Below, one piece after another: positions 39,103-49,918 of a stretch of DNA of 64,000 nt (within the stretch, counting starts at the first letter, position 1; each line of letters opens with the position of its first letter). The position numbers and the translations under genes are program-made. Location: the NCBI RefSeq assembly GCF_030269665.1, contig NZ_BSTS01000012.1:185400-249399 (forward strand). Reading direction: 5' to 3'. Origin of the DNA: Actinomycetospora sp. NBRC 106375 (GTDB taxonomy: Bacteria; Actinomycetota; Actinomycetes; Mycobacteriales; Pseudonocardiaceae). The notes below the pieces were generated by a model that was not told the origin of the DNA, did no database searches, and was given only the letters and a program-made list of their open reading frames with translations.

Positions 39103-39146
39103 ATGTGAGCAGTTGGCGCCCCGATCGGGGCGCCAACTGCTCACAT
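39103..39146. terminator. 44-bp perfect palindrome over the sua5 stop codon
   Basis: Two 22-bp arms are perfectly complementary with no spacer. As RNA this is a 20-bp stem capped by CGAU. The TGA of the downstream end of sua5 (39141-39143) lies inside the right arm. It probably terminates the prfA-prmC-sua5 transcript before glyA. Confidence 0.85.
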
Positions 39147-39785
39147 GGAGACGGGGACGCCGACCACGCGGGAGACGTCGTCGGCGCTGACGGCGCCCTC
39201 GCGGCGCAGGCGGGGGGTCTCGCCGGTGAGGTCGACGATCGTGGAGCCCACGCCGGACGCGCACACCCCGCCGTCGAGGTAGACCTCGACGCTGTCGCCG
39301 AGCTGGTCGCGGGCCTCCTGGGCCGTCGTCGCGGGCGGCTGTCCGGACACGTTCGCGCTGCTCTGGGCCAGGGGCCCGACCTCACGCAGCAGCTCGAGAG
39401 CCACCGGGTGCAGGGGCATGCGCAGCATCACCGTGCCGCGCGTGGTGCCGAGGTCCCAGGCCAGGCTGGGCGCGTGCGGCAGGACGATCGAGAGCCCGCC
39501 GGGCCAGAAGGCCTCGACGAGGTCGCGCGCCACCGGCGGCACGGTGCCCACCAGCCCGTCGATCGTCGACCAGCTGCCGACCAGCACGCCCAGCGGCATG
39601 TCCGGCCCGCGGTGCTTCGCGGCGAGCAGGTCGGCCACCGCCTGCGCGTCGAACGCGTCCGCGACGATCCCGTACAGGGTGTCGGTGGGGGTGACGACCA
39701 GCCGTCCCGCGCGCACCGCCGCGGCCGCCGCGGCCAGCCCGGTGGGTCGCGTCGCCGGGTCCTCGCAGTCGTAGACCATCGCCAC
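39141..39785 (-). CDS. L-threonylcarbamoyladenylate synthase (Sua5/YciO/YrdC)
   Basis: The 214-residue protein has the YrdC fold with TPTDTLYGIVADAFD near residue 33, KHRGPDMPLGVLV and the SSANVSGQPP signature. It makes threonylcarbamoyl-AMP for t6A modification of ANN-decoding tRNAs. Position after prmC is usual in actinobacteria. The start may be GTG 39785 or ATG 39779. The C-terminal Sua5 domain is absent, so it is the short TsaC form. Confidence 0.93.
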   Translation of the reverse strand: MAMVYDCEDPATRPTGLAAAAAAVRAGRLVVTPTDTLYGIVADAFDAQAVADLLAAKHRGPDMPLGVLVGSWSTIDGLVGTVPPVARDLVEAFWPGGLSIVLPHAPSLAWDLGTTRGTVMLRMPLHPVALELLREVGPLAQSSANVSGQPPATTAQEARDQLGDSVEVYLDGGVCASGVGSTIVDLTGETPRLRREGAVSADDVSRVVGVPVSM

Positions 39786-39796
39786 GGGGCGCCAGC

Positions 39797-40603
39797 CTAG
39801 AACCGGCGCGCCGTGGCCACGCGGGCGCGTCCCGCGAGGTCGGCCAGCGTCGTGACCTCGGCGAACCCGGCGGCCGTGAGCACCTCGCGGACCGCGGCCG
39901 GGTGGGACTCGTCGTGCTCGATGCCCACCGCCCCCCCGGGCCGCAGCAGCCGGTGGGCCAGCGTCGCGAGGGGCCGGATCACGGCGAGCCCGTCGGGGCC
40001 GGCGAACACCGCGTCGTGCGGGTCGGCCGCGACCTCCGGGGACACGGCGACCCCGTCGGGGACGTAGGGCGGGTTGCTCACGACGAGGTCGACCGTGCCG
40101 GCGAGGTCCGCGAGGACGCCGGGCGCGGTCACGTCAGCCTCGTGGAGGACGACGCCCGAGCCGGCGAGGTTGCGCCGCGCCCAGGTCAGCGCCTCGGGAT
40201 CGGCCTCGACGGCGTGCACCACGGCGTCCGGGCGGTCGTGGGCGACGGCCATGGCGAGGGCACCGGAGCCCGTGCACAGGTCGACGACGACGCCGGCGGG
40301 GTGATCGAGCACCCAGGCCAGCAGCACCTCGGTCTCCGGGCGCGGCACGAACACCCCCGGGCCGACCGCCACCTCGACCGGGCCGAGGACGGCGGTGCCG
40401 AGGACGTGCTGCAGGGGCTCGCGCGCGGCGCGCCGCGCGACCAGGTCGTCCACGGCGCGCTCGTCGGCCGGCGGGTCGGCGAGGAGCAGCCGGCTGCGGG
40501 GGACCCCGAGGGCGTGGGCGACGAGCAGCTCGGCGTCCACCCGCGGCGAGTCGACGCCGGCCTCGGCCAGCCGGGCCGTGACCCGCGCGAGGAGGGCACG
40601 CAC
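39797..40603 (-). CDS. prmC: Peptide chain release factor N5-glutamine methyltransferase
   Basis: The 268-residue SAM-dependent methyltransferase has LQHVLGTAVLGPVEVAV, VFVPRPETE, DLCTGSGALAMAVA and the NPPY motif typical of glutamine/adenine N-methyltransferases. It methylates the GGQ glutamine of release factors and directly follows prfA, its substrate gene, with 5 bp between. Confidence 0.95.
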   Translation of the reverse strand: MRALLARVTARLAEAGVDSPRVDAELLVAHALGVPRSRLLLADPPADERAVDDLVARRAAREPLQHVLGTAVLGPVEVAVGPGVFVPRPETEVLLAWVLDHPAGVVVDLCTGSGALAMAVAHDRPDAVVHAVEADPEALTWARRNLAGSGVVLHEADVTAPGVLADLAGTVDLVVSNPPYVPDGVAVSPEVAADPHDAVFAGPDGLAVIRPLATLAHRLLRPGGAVGIEHDESHPAAVREVLTAAGFAEVTTLADLAGRARVATARRF

Positions 40604-40608
40604 CGTGC

Positions 40609-41715
40609 TCAGGAGTGCGTCGCCTCGTCCGCGGCGCGTGCCATCCGCTCGGAACGGTCGGCCGCGCGCAGGGCGTCGAGCACGCCGTCGAGGTCGCCGT
40701 CGAGCACCCGGTCGAGGTCGTGCGACTTGTACCCGATCCGGTGGTCGGAGATCCGGTTCTCGGGGAAGTTGTAGGTCCGCACCCGCTCCGAGCGGTCCAC
40801 GGTGCGCACCTGGCTGCGGCGGTCGGCCGAGGCCTGCGCCTGCTCGGCCTCGTCGGCGATCGCCTGCAGGCGGCTGCGCAGGACCTCGAGCGCGCGGGCC
40901 TTGTTCTGCAGCTGCGAGCGCTCGTTCTGGCAGGACACGACGACGCCGGTGGGCAGGTGCGTGATCCGGACCGCGGAGTCGGTGGTGTTGACGCCCTGCC
41001 CGCCCTTGCCCGACGAGCGGAACACGTCGATGCGCAGGTCCTTCTCGTCGATCTCGATCGCCGAGGCCGCCTCGGCCTCGGGGTAGACGAGCACCCCGGC
41101 CGCGGAGGTGTGGATGCGGCCCTGCGACTCGGTGACGGGCACGCGCTGCACGCGGTGCACCCCGCCCTCGTACTTCAGCCAGGCCCAGACGCCCTCCGGG
41201 TCGTTGCCGGGGGCGGTCACCGTGACGGTCACGTCCTTGTAGCCGCCGAGGTCGGACTCGGTCGCGGAGAGCACCTCGACCTTCCAGCCGCGGCGCTCGG
41301 CGTAGCGGGAGTACATGCGCAGCAGGTCGCCCGCGAAGAGCGCCGACTCCTCGCCGCCCTCCCCCGACTTGACCTCCACGACCACGTCGTTCGCGTCGGC
41401 GGGGTCGCGCGGCACGAGCTGCTCGGCCAGGCGCGCCCGCAGCGTCTCGACGCGCTCGGCCAGCTCGTCGGCCTCGGCGGCGAACGCGGGATCCTCGCCG
41501 GCGAGCTCGCGGGCGTCGGCGAGGTCGGCCTCGGCGGAGGTCAGCTCACCGACGGTGGCGACGACCGGCGAGAGCGCGGCGTAGCGACGGCCCAGCGAGC
41601 GGGCCAGGCCCGCGTCGGCGTGCACGTCGGGGTCGGCGAGGCGCGCCTCGAGCCCCGCGTGCTCCTCGAGCAGCGCGGTGACGCCGGGCGAGGACGTCAT
41701 GGCTTCGCTCGACAC
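40609..41715 (-). CDS. prfA: Peptide chain release factor 1
   Basis: From the GTG at 41715 the protein is 368 residues. It has the GGQ loop ([18 protein letters not shown]) that triggers peptide release and the stop-codon-reading domain before it. GGAGGG lies 7 nt before this GTG, which is why I prefer it to the ATG at 41700. It reads UAA and UAG. Confidence 0.97.
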   Translation of the reverse strand: MSSEAMTSSPGVTALLEEHAGLEARLADPDVHADAGLARSLGRRYAALSPVVATVGELTSAEADLADARELAGEDPAFAAEADELAERVETLRARLAEQLVPRDPADANDVVVEVKSGEGGEESALFAGDLLRMYSRYAERRGWKVEVLSATESDLGGYKDVTVTVTAPGNDPEGVWAWLKYEGGVHRVQRVPVTESQGRIHTSAAGVLVYPEAEAASAIEIDEKDLRIDVFRSSGKGGQGVNTTDSAVRITHLPTGVVVSCQNERSQLQNKARALEVLRSRLQAIADEAEQAQASADRRSQVRTVDRSERVRTYNFPENRISDHRIGYKSHDLDRVLDGDLDGVLDALRAADRSERMARAADEATHS

Positions 41716-41810
41716 CCTCTGCCCTCCCCTCTCCTGGTCCTGACCCCTGACATGCACGACGCCCGCCGCCCCCGGCCGTGACGGCGCGGGGACGACGGGC
41801 GTCGGAGGAG

Positions 41811-42029
41811 CTACTTGCGGCCGGCGCGCTTGCCGTAGCGGGCCTCGAAGCGGGCCACGCGGCCGCCGGTGTCCATGATCCGCTGCTTGCCCGTGTAGAA
41901 CGGGTGGCACGCGGAGCAGACCTCGACGGTGATGTTGCCGCCCGGCTTGGTGCTGCGGGTGGTGAACGAGTTGCCGCAGCCGCAGAGCACCTGCGTCTCG
42001 TGGTACTCGGGGTGGATGCCGCTCTTCAC
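41811..42029 (-). CDS. rpmE: 50S ribosomal protein L31 (zinc-binding form)
   Basis: The 72-residue protein begins [20 protein letters not shown] and keeps CxC and CxxC ([15 protein letters not shown]), so it is the zinc-containing L31. The GTG start follows GAGAGGA. It sits between rho and prfA as in many actinobacteria. Its counterpart without cysteines is not in this window. Confidence 0.97.
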   Translation of the reverse strand: MKSGIHPEYHETQVLCGCGNSFTTRSTKPGGNITVEVCSACHPFYTGKQRIMDTGGRVARFEARYGKRAGRK

Positions 42030-42211
42030 GGTGGTGGGTCCTCTCGCGTCGTGGCGCCGGGTCCCCGCGGCCTTCGTGTCGTACCGGGCCGTGTCGTCTG
42101 GGGTGAACCGGAACCTGCTGTTGCGGGCCATTCTCGCAGGACCGCCCGCTGATCTCCTCAACCAGGTCGGGCCGGCCGTTGTTCCCTGCCGCCCTGGCCG
42201 CCCGGCCCCCG

Positions 42212-42264
42212 CGAACGAACGGCGCTCTCACTGCTTCGGAAGCAGCGAAAGCGCCGTTCGTTCG
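42212..42264 (-). terminator. rho terminator hairpin
   Basis: Arms of about 26 nt, starting CGAACGAACGGCGCT and ending with its complement, pair with two or three mismatches around a TTCG-type loop. It lies 44 bp beyond the rho stop in the 278-bp rpmE-rho spacer, which otherwise holds the rpmE promoter and no gene. Confidence 0.8.
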
Positions 42265-42307
42265 TCGGACGGGCGCGCGGTCGGCCCAGCGCTCTCGCAC
42301 GGAGGCG

Positions 42308-44647
42308 CTAGTCGTCGTCCTTGCCGGGGGTCGTCTTGGCCACCTGCATCAGGAACTCGATGTTCGTGCGCGACTTGCGCAGCCGGTCGAGCACCAGCTC
42401 GATGGCCTGCTGGGAGTCCAGTGCAGCCAGGACCCGGCGGAGGCGGTGGGTCACCGCCATCTCGTCCGGCGAGAGCAGCAGCTCCTCCTTGCGGGTGCCC
42501 GACGGGTCGGGGTCGATCGCGGGGAAGATGCGCTTGTCGGCGAGCTTGCGGTCGAGCTTGAGCTCGGCGTTGCCGGTGCCCTTGAACTCCTCGAAGATCA
42601 CCGTGTCCATCGTCGACCCGGTCTCGACCAGCGCCGTCGCGAAGATCGTCAGCGAGCCGCCGTCCTCGATGTTCCGCGCGGCGCCGAGGAAGCGCTTCGG
42701 CGGGTAGAGGGCGGTCGAGTCGACACCGCCGGACAGGATGCGCCCGGACGCCGGAGCCGCGAGGTTGTACGCGCGGCCGAGGCGGGTGATCGAGTCGAGC
42801 AGCACCACGACGTCGTGACCCATCTCGACCAGGCGCTTCGCCCGCTCGATGGCCAGCTCCGAGAGCGAGGTGTGGTCCGACGGCGGCCGGTCGAAGGTCG
42901 AGGCGATGACCTCGCCCTTCACCGAGCGCTGCATGTCGGTGACCTCCTCCGGCCGCTCGTCGACGAGCACGACCATGAGGTGGACCTCGGGGTTGTTCGT
43001 GGTGATCGCGTTGGCGATCGCCTGCAGCACCATCGTCTTGCCGGCCTTCGGCGGCGAGACGATCAGCGCGCGCTGGCCCTTACCGACCGGCATCACCAGG
43101 TCGATGACGCGCGTCGTCAGCAGGTGCGAGTCGGTCTCGAGGCGCAGCCGCTCGTTGGGGTAGAGCGGCGTCAGCTTCGTGAACTCCGGGCGCTTGCGCG
43201 CCTGCTCGGGGTCCAGCCCGTTGATCGAGTCGATGCGGACCAGCGGGTTGAACTTCTGCCGGTTCTGCTCGCCCTCGCGCTGCTGGCGCACCTGGCCGGT
43301 GACGGCGTCGCCGCGGCGCAGCCCGTGCTTGCGGACGAGCGACATGGACACGTAGACGTCGTTCGGGCCGGAGGCGTAGCCCGAGGTGCGGACGAACGCG
43401 TAGTTGTCCAGCACGTCGAGGATGCCGGCGACCGGGATGAGGACGTCGTCCTCGCGGACCTCCGGCTCGCCGCCGCCCTGGCGCTCGCCGCGGTCGCCCC
43501 GGTCGTTGCGGTTGCGCCGACGGTCGCGGAAGCGCCGGCCGCGCCGGCGGCCACCGCCCTCCTCGTCGTCGTCGTCCTCGCCGCCCCGCTGGTTGGTCTG
43601 CTGCTGGCCGCCGCCCTGGCCGCCCGGACCGCCGTTGTCACGGCCGCCCTGACCGCCGTTGTCACGGCCGCCCTGGCCACCGCCGTCACGGCCACCCTGG
43701 CCACCGCCGTCACGGCCGCCGCCCTGCTGGCCGCCCTGACCGTTCTGGTCGGGCCGCTGCTGGCGGTCGCGCTCACGCTGACGGCGGGAGGGGCCGCCGG
43801 AGCCGTCGCCCTGGCCGCCCTGGCCCTGACCACCCTGACCCTGGCGGCCCCCGTCGCCGTCGGGCGTCGTGTCGGGGCGCTCGGTGGCCGGCGCGGTGTC
43901 GGTGGCGGGGGCGGAGTCGGTCGCCGCGTCGCTCGTGGTGTCGGTCGCCGTGTCGGTGCCGGCGGTGTCGGCGGCGGCCGCGGCCTCGACGCCCGGGCCC
44001 GCGTCGCGGCGGGCGCCCCGGCGACCGCGGCGCGACGAGGACGGCGCGTCTCCGCCCGTCGTCGTGTCGGTGCTCGCACCGGCCGACCCGGAGCCGTTCT
44101 CGCTGGTCACGGCCGCGCTCGCGGCCGCCTCCGCGCCGGGCACGGCGTCGGACGCGGCGGTCACGTCGGCGGCCGGGGCCGCGGTGTCGGTGCCCGTCGC
44201 CGGTGCCGCGGCCGGAGACGCGGCCTGCTCGGGGGCGGACTCGGTGCCGGTCTCGGCGGCGGGCTCGGCGGGCGAGCCGGTGGCCGCGGTGGCCCGGCGG
44301 CGGCCGCCGCGGCGACGCGCCGGCGCCGCCTCCTCGGCCGGCGCCTCGGAGGGCGCGGCGGTGTCGGCGGGGCTGCTGCTCGCGCCGTTCGTGTCGGCGG
44401 CGGCGCCGTCCTCGGCGAGCGGGAGCTGGTCGCCGCCGGACTGACGCTTCTTGATCTCGGCGATGAGGTCGTTGCGCCGCATCCCGGTGGTGTCGGTGAC
44501 GCCGAGGGAGGTCGCGAGGTCGCGCAGCTCGGCGAGCACCATGCCGGACACACCTCCCCGCCGGCGCCGCTCGGGCGCGGACGCTCCCGTGGCGGGAGTC
44601 TCGGCGTCCGCGGCGCCGTCGGTGGAGATGACGTCGGTTTCGGTCAC
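42308..44647 (-). CDS. rho: Transcription termination factor Rho with large disordered N-terminal insert
   Basis: From the GTG at 44647 the protein is 779 residues, nearly twice E. coli Rho. Residues 35-70 are the Rho N-terminal helix domain ([15 protein letters not shown]). Residues about 75-370 are an acidic Ala/Thr-rich and then Gly/Gln/Asn/Arg-rich insert with GGQGGRD(G/N)-type repeats and an [19 protein letters not shown] basic patch. The conserved core follows: RNA-binding fold [20 protein letters not shown]-loop [12 protein letters not shown], and the R-loop region. AGGAAGGA precedes the start. It is essential for factor-dependent termination. Confidence 0.96.
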   Translation of the reverse strand: MTETDVISTDGAADAETPATGASAPERRRRGGVSGMVLAELRDLATSLGVTDTTGMRRNDLIAEIKKRQSGGDQLPLAEDGAAADTNGASSSPADTAAPSEAPAEEAAPARRRGGRRRATAATGSPAEPAAETGTESAPEQAASPAAAPATGTDTAAPAADVTAASDAVPGAEAAASAAVTSENGSGSAGASTDTTTGGDAPSSSRRGRRGARRDAGPGVEAAAAADTAGTDTATDTTSDAATDSAPATDTAPATERPDTTPDGDGGRQGQGGQGQGGQGDGSGGPSRRQRERDRQQRPDQNGQGGQQGGGRDGGGQGGRDGGGQGGRDNGGQGGRDNGGPGGQGGGQQQTNQRGGEDDDDEEGGGRRRGRRFRDRRRNRNDRGDRGERQGGGEPEVREDDVLIPVAGILDVLDNYAFVRTSGYASGPNDVYVSMSLVRKHGLRRGDAVTGQVRQQREGEQNRQKFNPLVRIDSINGLDPEQARKRPEFTKLTPLYPNERLRLETDSHLLTTRVIDLVMPVGKGQRALIVSPPKAGKTMVLQAIANAITTNNPEVHLMVVLVDERPEEVTDMQRSVKGEVIASTFDRPPSDHTSLSELAIERAKRLVEMGHDVVVLLDSITRLGRAYNLAAPASGRILSGGVDSTALYPPKRFLGAARNIEDGGSLTIFATALVETGSTMDTVIFEEFKGTGNAELKLDRKLADKRIFPAIDPDPSGTRKEELLLSPDEMAVTHRLRRVLAALDSQQAIELVLDRLRKSRTNIEFLMQVAKTTPGKDDD

Positions 44648-44942
44648 GCAGGTCCTTCCTGACCGGCCCGGGGACCACCCGGGCCAGCGGACGTGTCCGC
44701 CCCGCACGCAGCGGGGCTGCTCGCGGGACCGTGGTGGCCCGACGGACCGACGAAGATCGGCCCCGGGCGGGACAACGGCCCGCGGAACTCTCGTACAGCG
44801 ATCATGAGTGTCCGTCCGCCGGGACGAGACCCGACGGCTGGGGAAGAGGGTGGCCCCTGTCTTCAACGGGACCAGGGCACCGACGCGCCACACGCGTGGT
44901 CGCTGTGAAAACCAATGTAGACCCCGCCGTGTGCACCGGCAA
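44648..44942 (-). promoter_or_regulatory. rho promoter and about 260-nt leader
   Basis: On the minus strand TTGCCG (44937-44942) and TACATT (44914-44919) are 17 bp apart, a good sigma-A-like promoter. Transcription from it would give a leader of roughly 260 nt before rho. The leader has several GC-rich hairpins and no convincing ORF. Long leaders are where Rho autoregulates in other bacteria. The whole 44648-45007 spacer holds no gene. Confidence 0.6.
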
Positions 44943-45007
44943 CAACCACCCCCCGCGTGCCGTACCGCGCGACGCGGACGTCCCGGGACACACGCCCGGA
45001 GATCCCC

Positions 45008-45907
45008 TCAGAGCACCTCGGTGCGGGCACCCTCGGTGTCGACCTCGAGCGCGCGCACGGTGAACCCGGTGGTGTCGAGTCCGTCGGGCAGGCGCCCGTC
45101 GAGGGTCAGCGCGAGGACCGTGGGACCCGCGCCGGAGACCACCGCCGCGACGCCCTCGGCGCGCAGGTGGTCGACGACCGCCGCCGTCTCGGGGTAGGCG
45201 GGCCGCCGGTAGGGCTGGTGCAGCCGGTCCTCGGTGGCCTCCAGCAGCAGCTCGGGCTCGCTGGTCAGCGCGTGCACGAGCAACGCCGCCCGGGCCGCGG
45301 TGAACGCGGCGTCCGCGTGCGGGACGCGGTCGGGCAGCAGGCCGCGGGTCGCCTCGGTCGAGCTCGAGCGCTCGGCGACGAGCGCCACCGGCCGCAGCGC
45401 CGGGTGCGGGGTCAGCCGCGCCGCCCGCCACGCCCCCTCGTGGCCCCAGCTGACGACGAGGCCGCCGCGCAGGCACGCCGCGACGTTGTCGGCGTGCCCG
45501 TCGAAGCCCGCGGCGAGGTCGAGCACCGCGTCGTCGTCGAGCGGGTGGGTCGCCGCCAGCAGCGTGCGGGCCCCGGCGATCCCGGCGACGGCCGCGGCCG
45601 CCGACGACCCCAGGCCCCGGCTGTGAGGGATGAGGTTGCGACATCGCAGCCGCAGCGACGCCCGGGGGGCGCCGGCGCGGTCGAAGGTCGCGTGCGCGGC
45701 GCGCAGCACGAGGTGCCGCTCGTCGCGGGGCACCCGTCCGGCGCCCTCCCCCTCGACGTCGACGGTGCAGCCGTCCCCGTCGCCGATCGCGAGCTCGACG
45801 TCGTCCCACATGCCCAGCGCGAGCCCGAGGGTGTCGAAGCCGGGTCCCAGGTTCGCCGAGGTGGCCGGGACGCGGACGCGCACCGCCCCGCCGGCGGGAG
45901 GGCTCAC
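45008..45907 (-). CDS. thrB: Homoserine kinase
   Basis: The 299-residue GHMP kinase has PATSANLGPGFDTLG at the N terminus and the ATP loop PHSRGLGSSAAAAVAG. It phosphorylates homoserine for threonine synthase. It is the last gene of the argS-lysA-hom-thrC-thrB set; the GTG start is 26 bp after thrC. Confidence 0.96.
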   Translation of the reverse strand: MSPPAGGAVRVRVPATSANLGPGFDTLGLALGMWDDVELAIGDGDGCTVDVEGEGAGRVPRDERHLVLRAAHATFDRAGAPRASLRLRCRNLIPHSRGLGSSAAAAVAGIAGARTLLAATHPLDDDAVLDLAAGFDGHADNVAACLRGGLVVSWGHEGAWRAARLTPHPALRPVALVAERSSSTEATRGLLPDRVPHADAAFTAARAALLVHALTSEPELLLEATEDRLHQPYRRPAYPETAAVVDHLRAEGVAAVVSGAGPTVLALTLDGRLPDGLDTTGFTVRALEVDTEGARTEVL

Positions 45908-45933
45908 CTCCCGCGCGACCTCCGCCCCGGCGC

Positions 45934-47028
45934 TCAGCGCAGACCCAGGGCGTCGGCGACGGCGTCCACCTGCGGCGGGAGGACCACGGGGTCGGAGGCG
46001 TCCGCCAGGGCGGTCGCCGGATCCTTGAGGCCGTGCCCGGTCACCGTGGCCACGATCAGCGAGCCGCTCTCGAGGCGTCCCGCCCGCGACCGTGCGAGCA
46101 GCCCCGCGACCGACGCGGCCGACGCCGGCTCGACGAACACGCCCTCGCGGGCGGCCAGCAGGCGGTAGGCCTCGACGATGGCGTCGTCGTCGACCGCGAG
46201 GATCTCGCCGCCGGACTCGTCACGGGCGGCGATCGCACCGGCCCAGGACGCGGGCGACCCGATGCGGATCGCCGTCGCGAGGGTCTCGGGGTCGGGCACC
46301 GGGGCGCCGTGCACCAGCGGCGCGGCGCCGGCCGCCTGCGCGCCCAGCATCCGCGGCGTGCCCGCGACGACCCCGTCGCCGGCGTACTCGGTGTAGCCGC
46401 GCCAGTAGGCCGTGATGTTGCCGGCGTTCCCGACGGGCAGGGCGTGGATGTCCGGCGCGCGGCCGAGCTGGTCGCAGATCTCGAACGACGCGGTCTTCTG
46501 GCCCTCGATGCGCGCCGGGTTCACCGAGTTGACCAGCGCGATCGGGTACTGCTCGGCGGAGCGGCGGGCGAGCTCGAGGCACGCGTCGAAGTTGCCCTCG
46601 AGCTGCAGGATGCGCGCGCCGTGCACGGTGGCCTGGGCCAGCTTGCCCAGCGCGATCTTGCCCTGGGGCACCAGCACCGCACAGGTCATCCCGGCCCGCG
46701 TGGCGTACGCGGCGGCCGAGGCCGAGGTGTTGCCCGTCGACGCGCAGATGACCGCCTGCGCGCCGCCGGCGCGGGCCTCGGTCATCGCCACGGTCATGCC
46801 ACGGTCCTTGAACGAGCCGGTCGGGTTCGCGCCCTCGATCTTGAGGTGGACCTCGCTGCCGAGGAGGTCCGACAGGTACGGCGCGGGCAGCAGCGGCGTG
46901 CCGCCCTCGCGCAGCGTCACGACGTCCCAGCCGGGCTGCACGCGCGGCAGGCGCTCGCGGTAGGCGTGGATGATGCCGGGCCACTCGACGCGGGCCCCCA
47001 CGGACGGCGCGGGCACGACCCCGGTCAC
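45934..47028 (-). CDS. thrC: Threonine synthase
   Basis: The 364-residue PLP enzyme has [16 protein letters not shown], the PLP lysine in [11 protein letters not shown] and [15 protein letters not shown]. It belongs to the short actinobacterial threonine synthase type. It converts phosphohomoserine to threonine. Its GTG start overlaps the hom stop (GTGA). Confidence 0.96.
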   Translation of the reverse strand: MTGVVPAPSVGARVEWPGIIHAYRERLPRVQPGWDVVTLREGGTPLLPAPYLSDLLGSEVHLKIEGANPTGSFKDRGMTVAMTEARAGGAQAVICASTGNTSASAAAYATRAGMTCAVLVPQGKIALGKLAQATVHGARILQLEGNFDACLELARRSAEQYPIALVNSVNPARIEGQKTASFEICDQLGRAPDIHALPVGNAGNITAYWRGYTEYAGDGVVAGTPRMLGAQAAGAAPLVHGAPVPDPETLATAIRIGSPASWAGAIAARDESGGEILAVDDDAIVEAYRLLAAREGVFVEPASAASVAGLLARSRAGRLESGSLIVATVTGHGLKDPATALADASDPVVLPPQVDAVADALGLR

Positions 47029-48407
47029 GACCCACCTCCCAGCTCGGTCACCGGACGGCCCAGCCCCTCGACGCGAAGGACCCCGGCCACGCCGCGCACC
47101 GAGTCGAGCCCGGTGAGCGCGTCCACGGTGGCCGCGAGCGCGGCGTCCGGGGCGGAGTGGGTCACGATCACCAGTGTGGCGTCCTTCGGGCCCGGCGCGC
47201 CATCGTCCACGTCACCCTCGCCCGACGATCCGTTCCGCCCCTCCTGGCGCACCGTCGCGATGCTGACCCCGTGCTCGGCGAACACGCCCGCGACCTGCGC
47301 GAGGACCCCCGCGCGGTCGGTGACGTCGAGCGCGACGTGGTAGCGCGTGCGGGTCTCGCCCATGGCGATCACGGGCAGGTCGGCGTGGGCCGAGTCGCGC
47401 GGGCCGCGCCCGCCGATGACCCGGTTGCGCGCGGCGGCGACGAGGTCGCCGAGCACCGCGCTCGCCGTCTGCGGGCCCCCGGCGCCCTGGCCGTAGAACA
47501 TCAGCTGCCCGGCGGCGGCCGCCTCGATGAACACGGCGTTGTAGGCGCCGGACACCGACGCCAGCGGGTGCGAGCGCGGGATCATCGCCGGGTGGACGCG
47601 GGCGGACACCTGCCCGTCGGTCTGCTCGCAGATCGCCAGCAGCTTCACGGTGCACCCGAGCGCCTTCGCCGCGGCGATGTCGGCGGCGGAGACGTCGCGG
47701 ATGCCCTCGCGGTGCACGTCGTCGGCGGTCACCCGGGTGTGGAAGGCGAGGCTCGCGAGGATCGCGGCCTTGGACGCGGCGTCGTAGCCGTCGACGTCGG
47801 CGGTGGGGTCGGCCTCGGCGTAGCCCAGCCGCCCGGCCTCCTCCAGCGCCTCGGTGTAGTTCGCCCCCGAGGACGCCATCGCCGAGAGGATGAAGTTCGT
47901 CGTGCCGTTGACGATGCCCGCGACCCGCACGATCCGGTCGCCGGCCAGCGACTGCTGGATGGGGCGCAGCAACGGGATCGCGCCCGCGACCGAGGCCTCG
48001 TAGTAGAGGTCGGCGCCGGACTCGTCGGCCGCGGCGGCGAGGGCGGCGCCGTCCTCGGCCAGTAGCGCCTTGTTCGCCGACACCACGGACTTGCCGTTCT
48101 TCAGCGCGGTGAGCAGCAGCCCGCGCACCGGCTCGATGCCCCCGACCAGCTCGACGACCACGTCGACGTCGTCGCGGGTCACGAGGCCCGCGGCGTCGGT
48201 GGTCAGCAGGTCGGCCGGCACATCGGGGTGCCGCTGCGGGCGCCGGACGGCCACGCCGACCAGCGTCAGCGGTGCCCCGATCCGGGCGGCCAGCTCGTCG
48301 GCCTGCTCGGTCAGCAGGCGCACCACCTGGGAACCCACGACCCCGCAGCCCAGGAGGGCCACGTTCACGGACCTTCGATGGTCCAGCTCCGCTGCGCTTC
48401 GTGTCAT
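47025..48407 (-). CDS. hom: Homoserine dehydrogenase
   Basis: The 460-residue protein has the NAD(P) loop [13 protein letters not shown], the KALLAEDG segment, [25 protein letters not shown], and a C-terminal ACT domain ([20 protein letters not shown]) for threonine feedback. Inside the ACT domain is an extra Gly/Asp-rich loop ([14 protein letters not shown]). The ATG overlaps the lysA stop (ATGA). Confidence 0.96.
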   Translation of the reverse strand: MTRSAAELDHRRSVNVALLGCGVVGSQVVRLLTEQADELAARIGAPLTLVGVAVRRPQRHPDVPADLLTTDAAGLVTRDDVDVVVELVGGIEPVRGLLLTALKNGKSVVSANKALLAEDGAALAAAADESGADLYYEASVAGAIPLLRPIQQSLAGDRIVRVAGIVNGTTNFILSAMASSGANYTEALEEAGRLGYAEADPTADVDGYDAASKAAILASLAFHTRVTADDVHREGIRDVSAADIAAAKALGCTVKLLAICEQTDGQVSARVHPAMIPRSHPLASVSGAYNAVFIEAAAAGQLMFYGQGAGGPQTASAVLGDLVAAARNRVIGGRGPRDSAHADLPVIAMGETRTRYHVALDVTDRAGVLAQVAGVFAEHGVSIATVRQEGRNGSSGEGDVDDGAPGPKDATLVIVTHSAPDAALAATVDALTGLDSVRGVAGVLRVEGLGRPVTELGGGS

Positions 48408-49861
48408 GACACCTCCAGCCGGGACAGGTCGTCGAGGGTCTCGCGGCGCAGCAGCGTCCGCGACGTGCCGTCCGCCACCGCGACGACCGCCGGACGCGGC
48501 ACCTTGTTGTACGCGCTCGCCATCGCGTAGCAGTAGGCCCCGGTCGCGGCGACCGCCACGAGGTCCCCCGGGGCGAGGTCGGCCGGCAGCCAGCAGTCGC
48601 GGACGACGACGTCGCCGGACTCGCAATGCTTGCCGACCACCCTGCTGCGCACCGGGAGACGCAGCGCAGCGGAGCTCGACCCGTCGACGTCCGGGGCGGA
48701 CGCGGCTCGGGAGACGAGCCGGCAGTCGTAGTGCGCGTCGTAGAGCGCGGTGCGGATGTTGTCGCTCATCCCGCCGTCGACGCTGACGTAGCGTCGCCGC
48801 AGCCCGCCGCCGAGCTCCACGTCCTTGACGGTGCCGACCTCGTAGAGCGTCACCGTGCCCGGGCCGGCGATGGCGCGGCCGGGTTCGACCGCGATCCGGG
48901 GCGGCGCCAGGCCGACGCGCGCGGACTCGCGGTCGACGATCGCGCGCAGCTCGGACGCCAGCCAGGCGGGCGAGCGTGGGGTGTCGGCGGCGGTGTAGGC
49001 GATGCCCATGCCGCCGCCGAGGTCCACGGTGCCCAGCGCGTCGGCGACCGCGTCCCCGTGCTCGTCGCGCATCTCGGCGAGCAGCCCGATCACCCGGCGG
49101 GCGGCGAGCTCGAAGCCGTCCGCGTCGAAGATCTGCGAGCCGATGTGGCTGTGCAGGCCGACGAGGTGCAGCCCCGGCGACTTCACCGCGCGGCGCACGG
49201 CCTCGGCGGCGTCGCCCGCGGCCAGGGAGAACCCGAACTTCTGGTCCTCGTGCGCCGTGGCGATGAACTCGTGGGTGTGCGCCTCGACGCCGACCGTCAC
49301 GCGCACCATCACCGGCGCGCGGGTGCCCCGCTCGCGGGCGATCTCGTCGAGCCGCGCGATCTCGGTGTAGGAGTCGAGGACGATCGCCCCGACCCCAGCG
49401 TCCAGCGCCGCCGCGAGCTCGTGGCGGCTCTTGTTGTTGCCGTGGACGGTGATCCGCCCGGCGGGGAAGCCGGCGCGCACCGCCGTCGCCAGCTCGCCCT
49501 CGGTGCACACGTCGAGCCCGAGGCCCTCGTCGGCCACCCACCGCGCGATCTCGGCGGTGAGGAAGGCCTTGCCCGCGTAGTGCACGAGCGACGGGTCGCC
49601 GTACGCGGCCGCGTGCTCGGCGCAGCGTGACCGGAAGTCGGCCTCGTCGACGACGAACAGCGGGGTGCCGTGGTCGCGGGCCAGCGTGCCGACGTCGACG
49701 CCGGCGAGCTCGACGACCCCGTCGTCGCGCCGCACGGCGTGGCGGGGCCAGACCGCGGCGGGCAGGACGTCGAGGGCGGCCGTGTCCGGAGGTGCCGTGC
49801 CGTCCTCGTGGTGGGCGATGACGTCGGCGTGGCGGGGCCCGGCGGGATGGGCTCTCGTCAT
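48404..49861 (-). CDS. lysA: Diaminopimelate decarboxylase
   Basis: The 485-residue fold-type III PLP enzyme has [14 protein letters not shown] with the PLP lysine, [21 protein letters not shown] and [12 protein letters not shown] with the catalytic Cys from the partner subunit. It makes L-lysine from meso-diaminopimelate. It follows argS by 57 bp, the standard actinobacterial order. Confidence 0.97.
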   Translation of the reverse strand: MTRAHPAGPRHADVIAHHEDGTAPPDTAALDVLPAAVWPRHAVRRDDGVVELAGVDVGTLARDHGTPLFVVDEADFRSRCAEHAAAYGDPSLVHYAGKAFLTAEIARWVADEGLGLDVCTEGELATAVRAGFPAGRITVHGNNKSRHELAAALDAGVGAIVLDSYTEIARLDEIARERGTRAPVMVRVTVGVEAHTHEFIATAHEDQKFGFSLAAGDAAEAVRRAVKSPGLHLVGLHSHIGSQIFDADGFELAARRVIGLLAEMRDEHGDAVADALGTVDLGGGMGIAYTAADTPRSPAWLASELRAIVDRESARVGLAPPRIAVEPGRAIAGPGTVTLYEVGTVKDVELGGGLRRRYVSVDGGMSDNIRTALYDAHYDCRLVSRAASAPDVDGSSSAALRLPVRSRVVGKHCESGDVVVRDCWLPADLAPGDLVAVAATGAYCYAMASAYNKVPRPAVVAVADGTSRTLLRRETLDDLSRLEVS

Positions 49862-49918
49862 CGGTTCGAGCTCCGCTCCGCTCCGTCTCTGGTGGTCATT
49901 CCGCGGACTCCTGGGGTG

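Noticed and set aside
43600..43720. Tandem DNA repeats as a mobile or CRISPR element
   Set aside because: They encode the GGQGGRD-type repeats in the Rho insert, in frame.
44648..45007. Possible small gene or riboswitch in the rho-thrB spacer
   Set aside because: No frame looks coding and no known riboswitch core was recognised; the rho promoter and leader explain the stretch.
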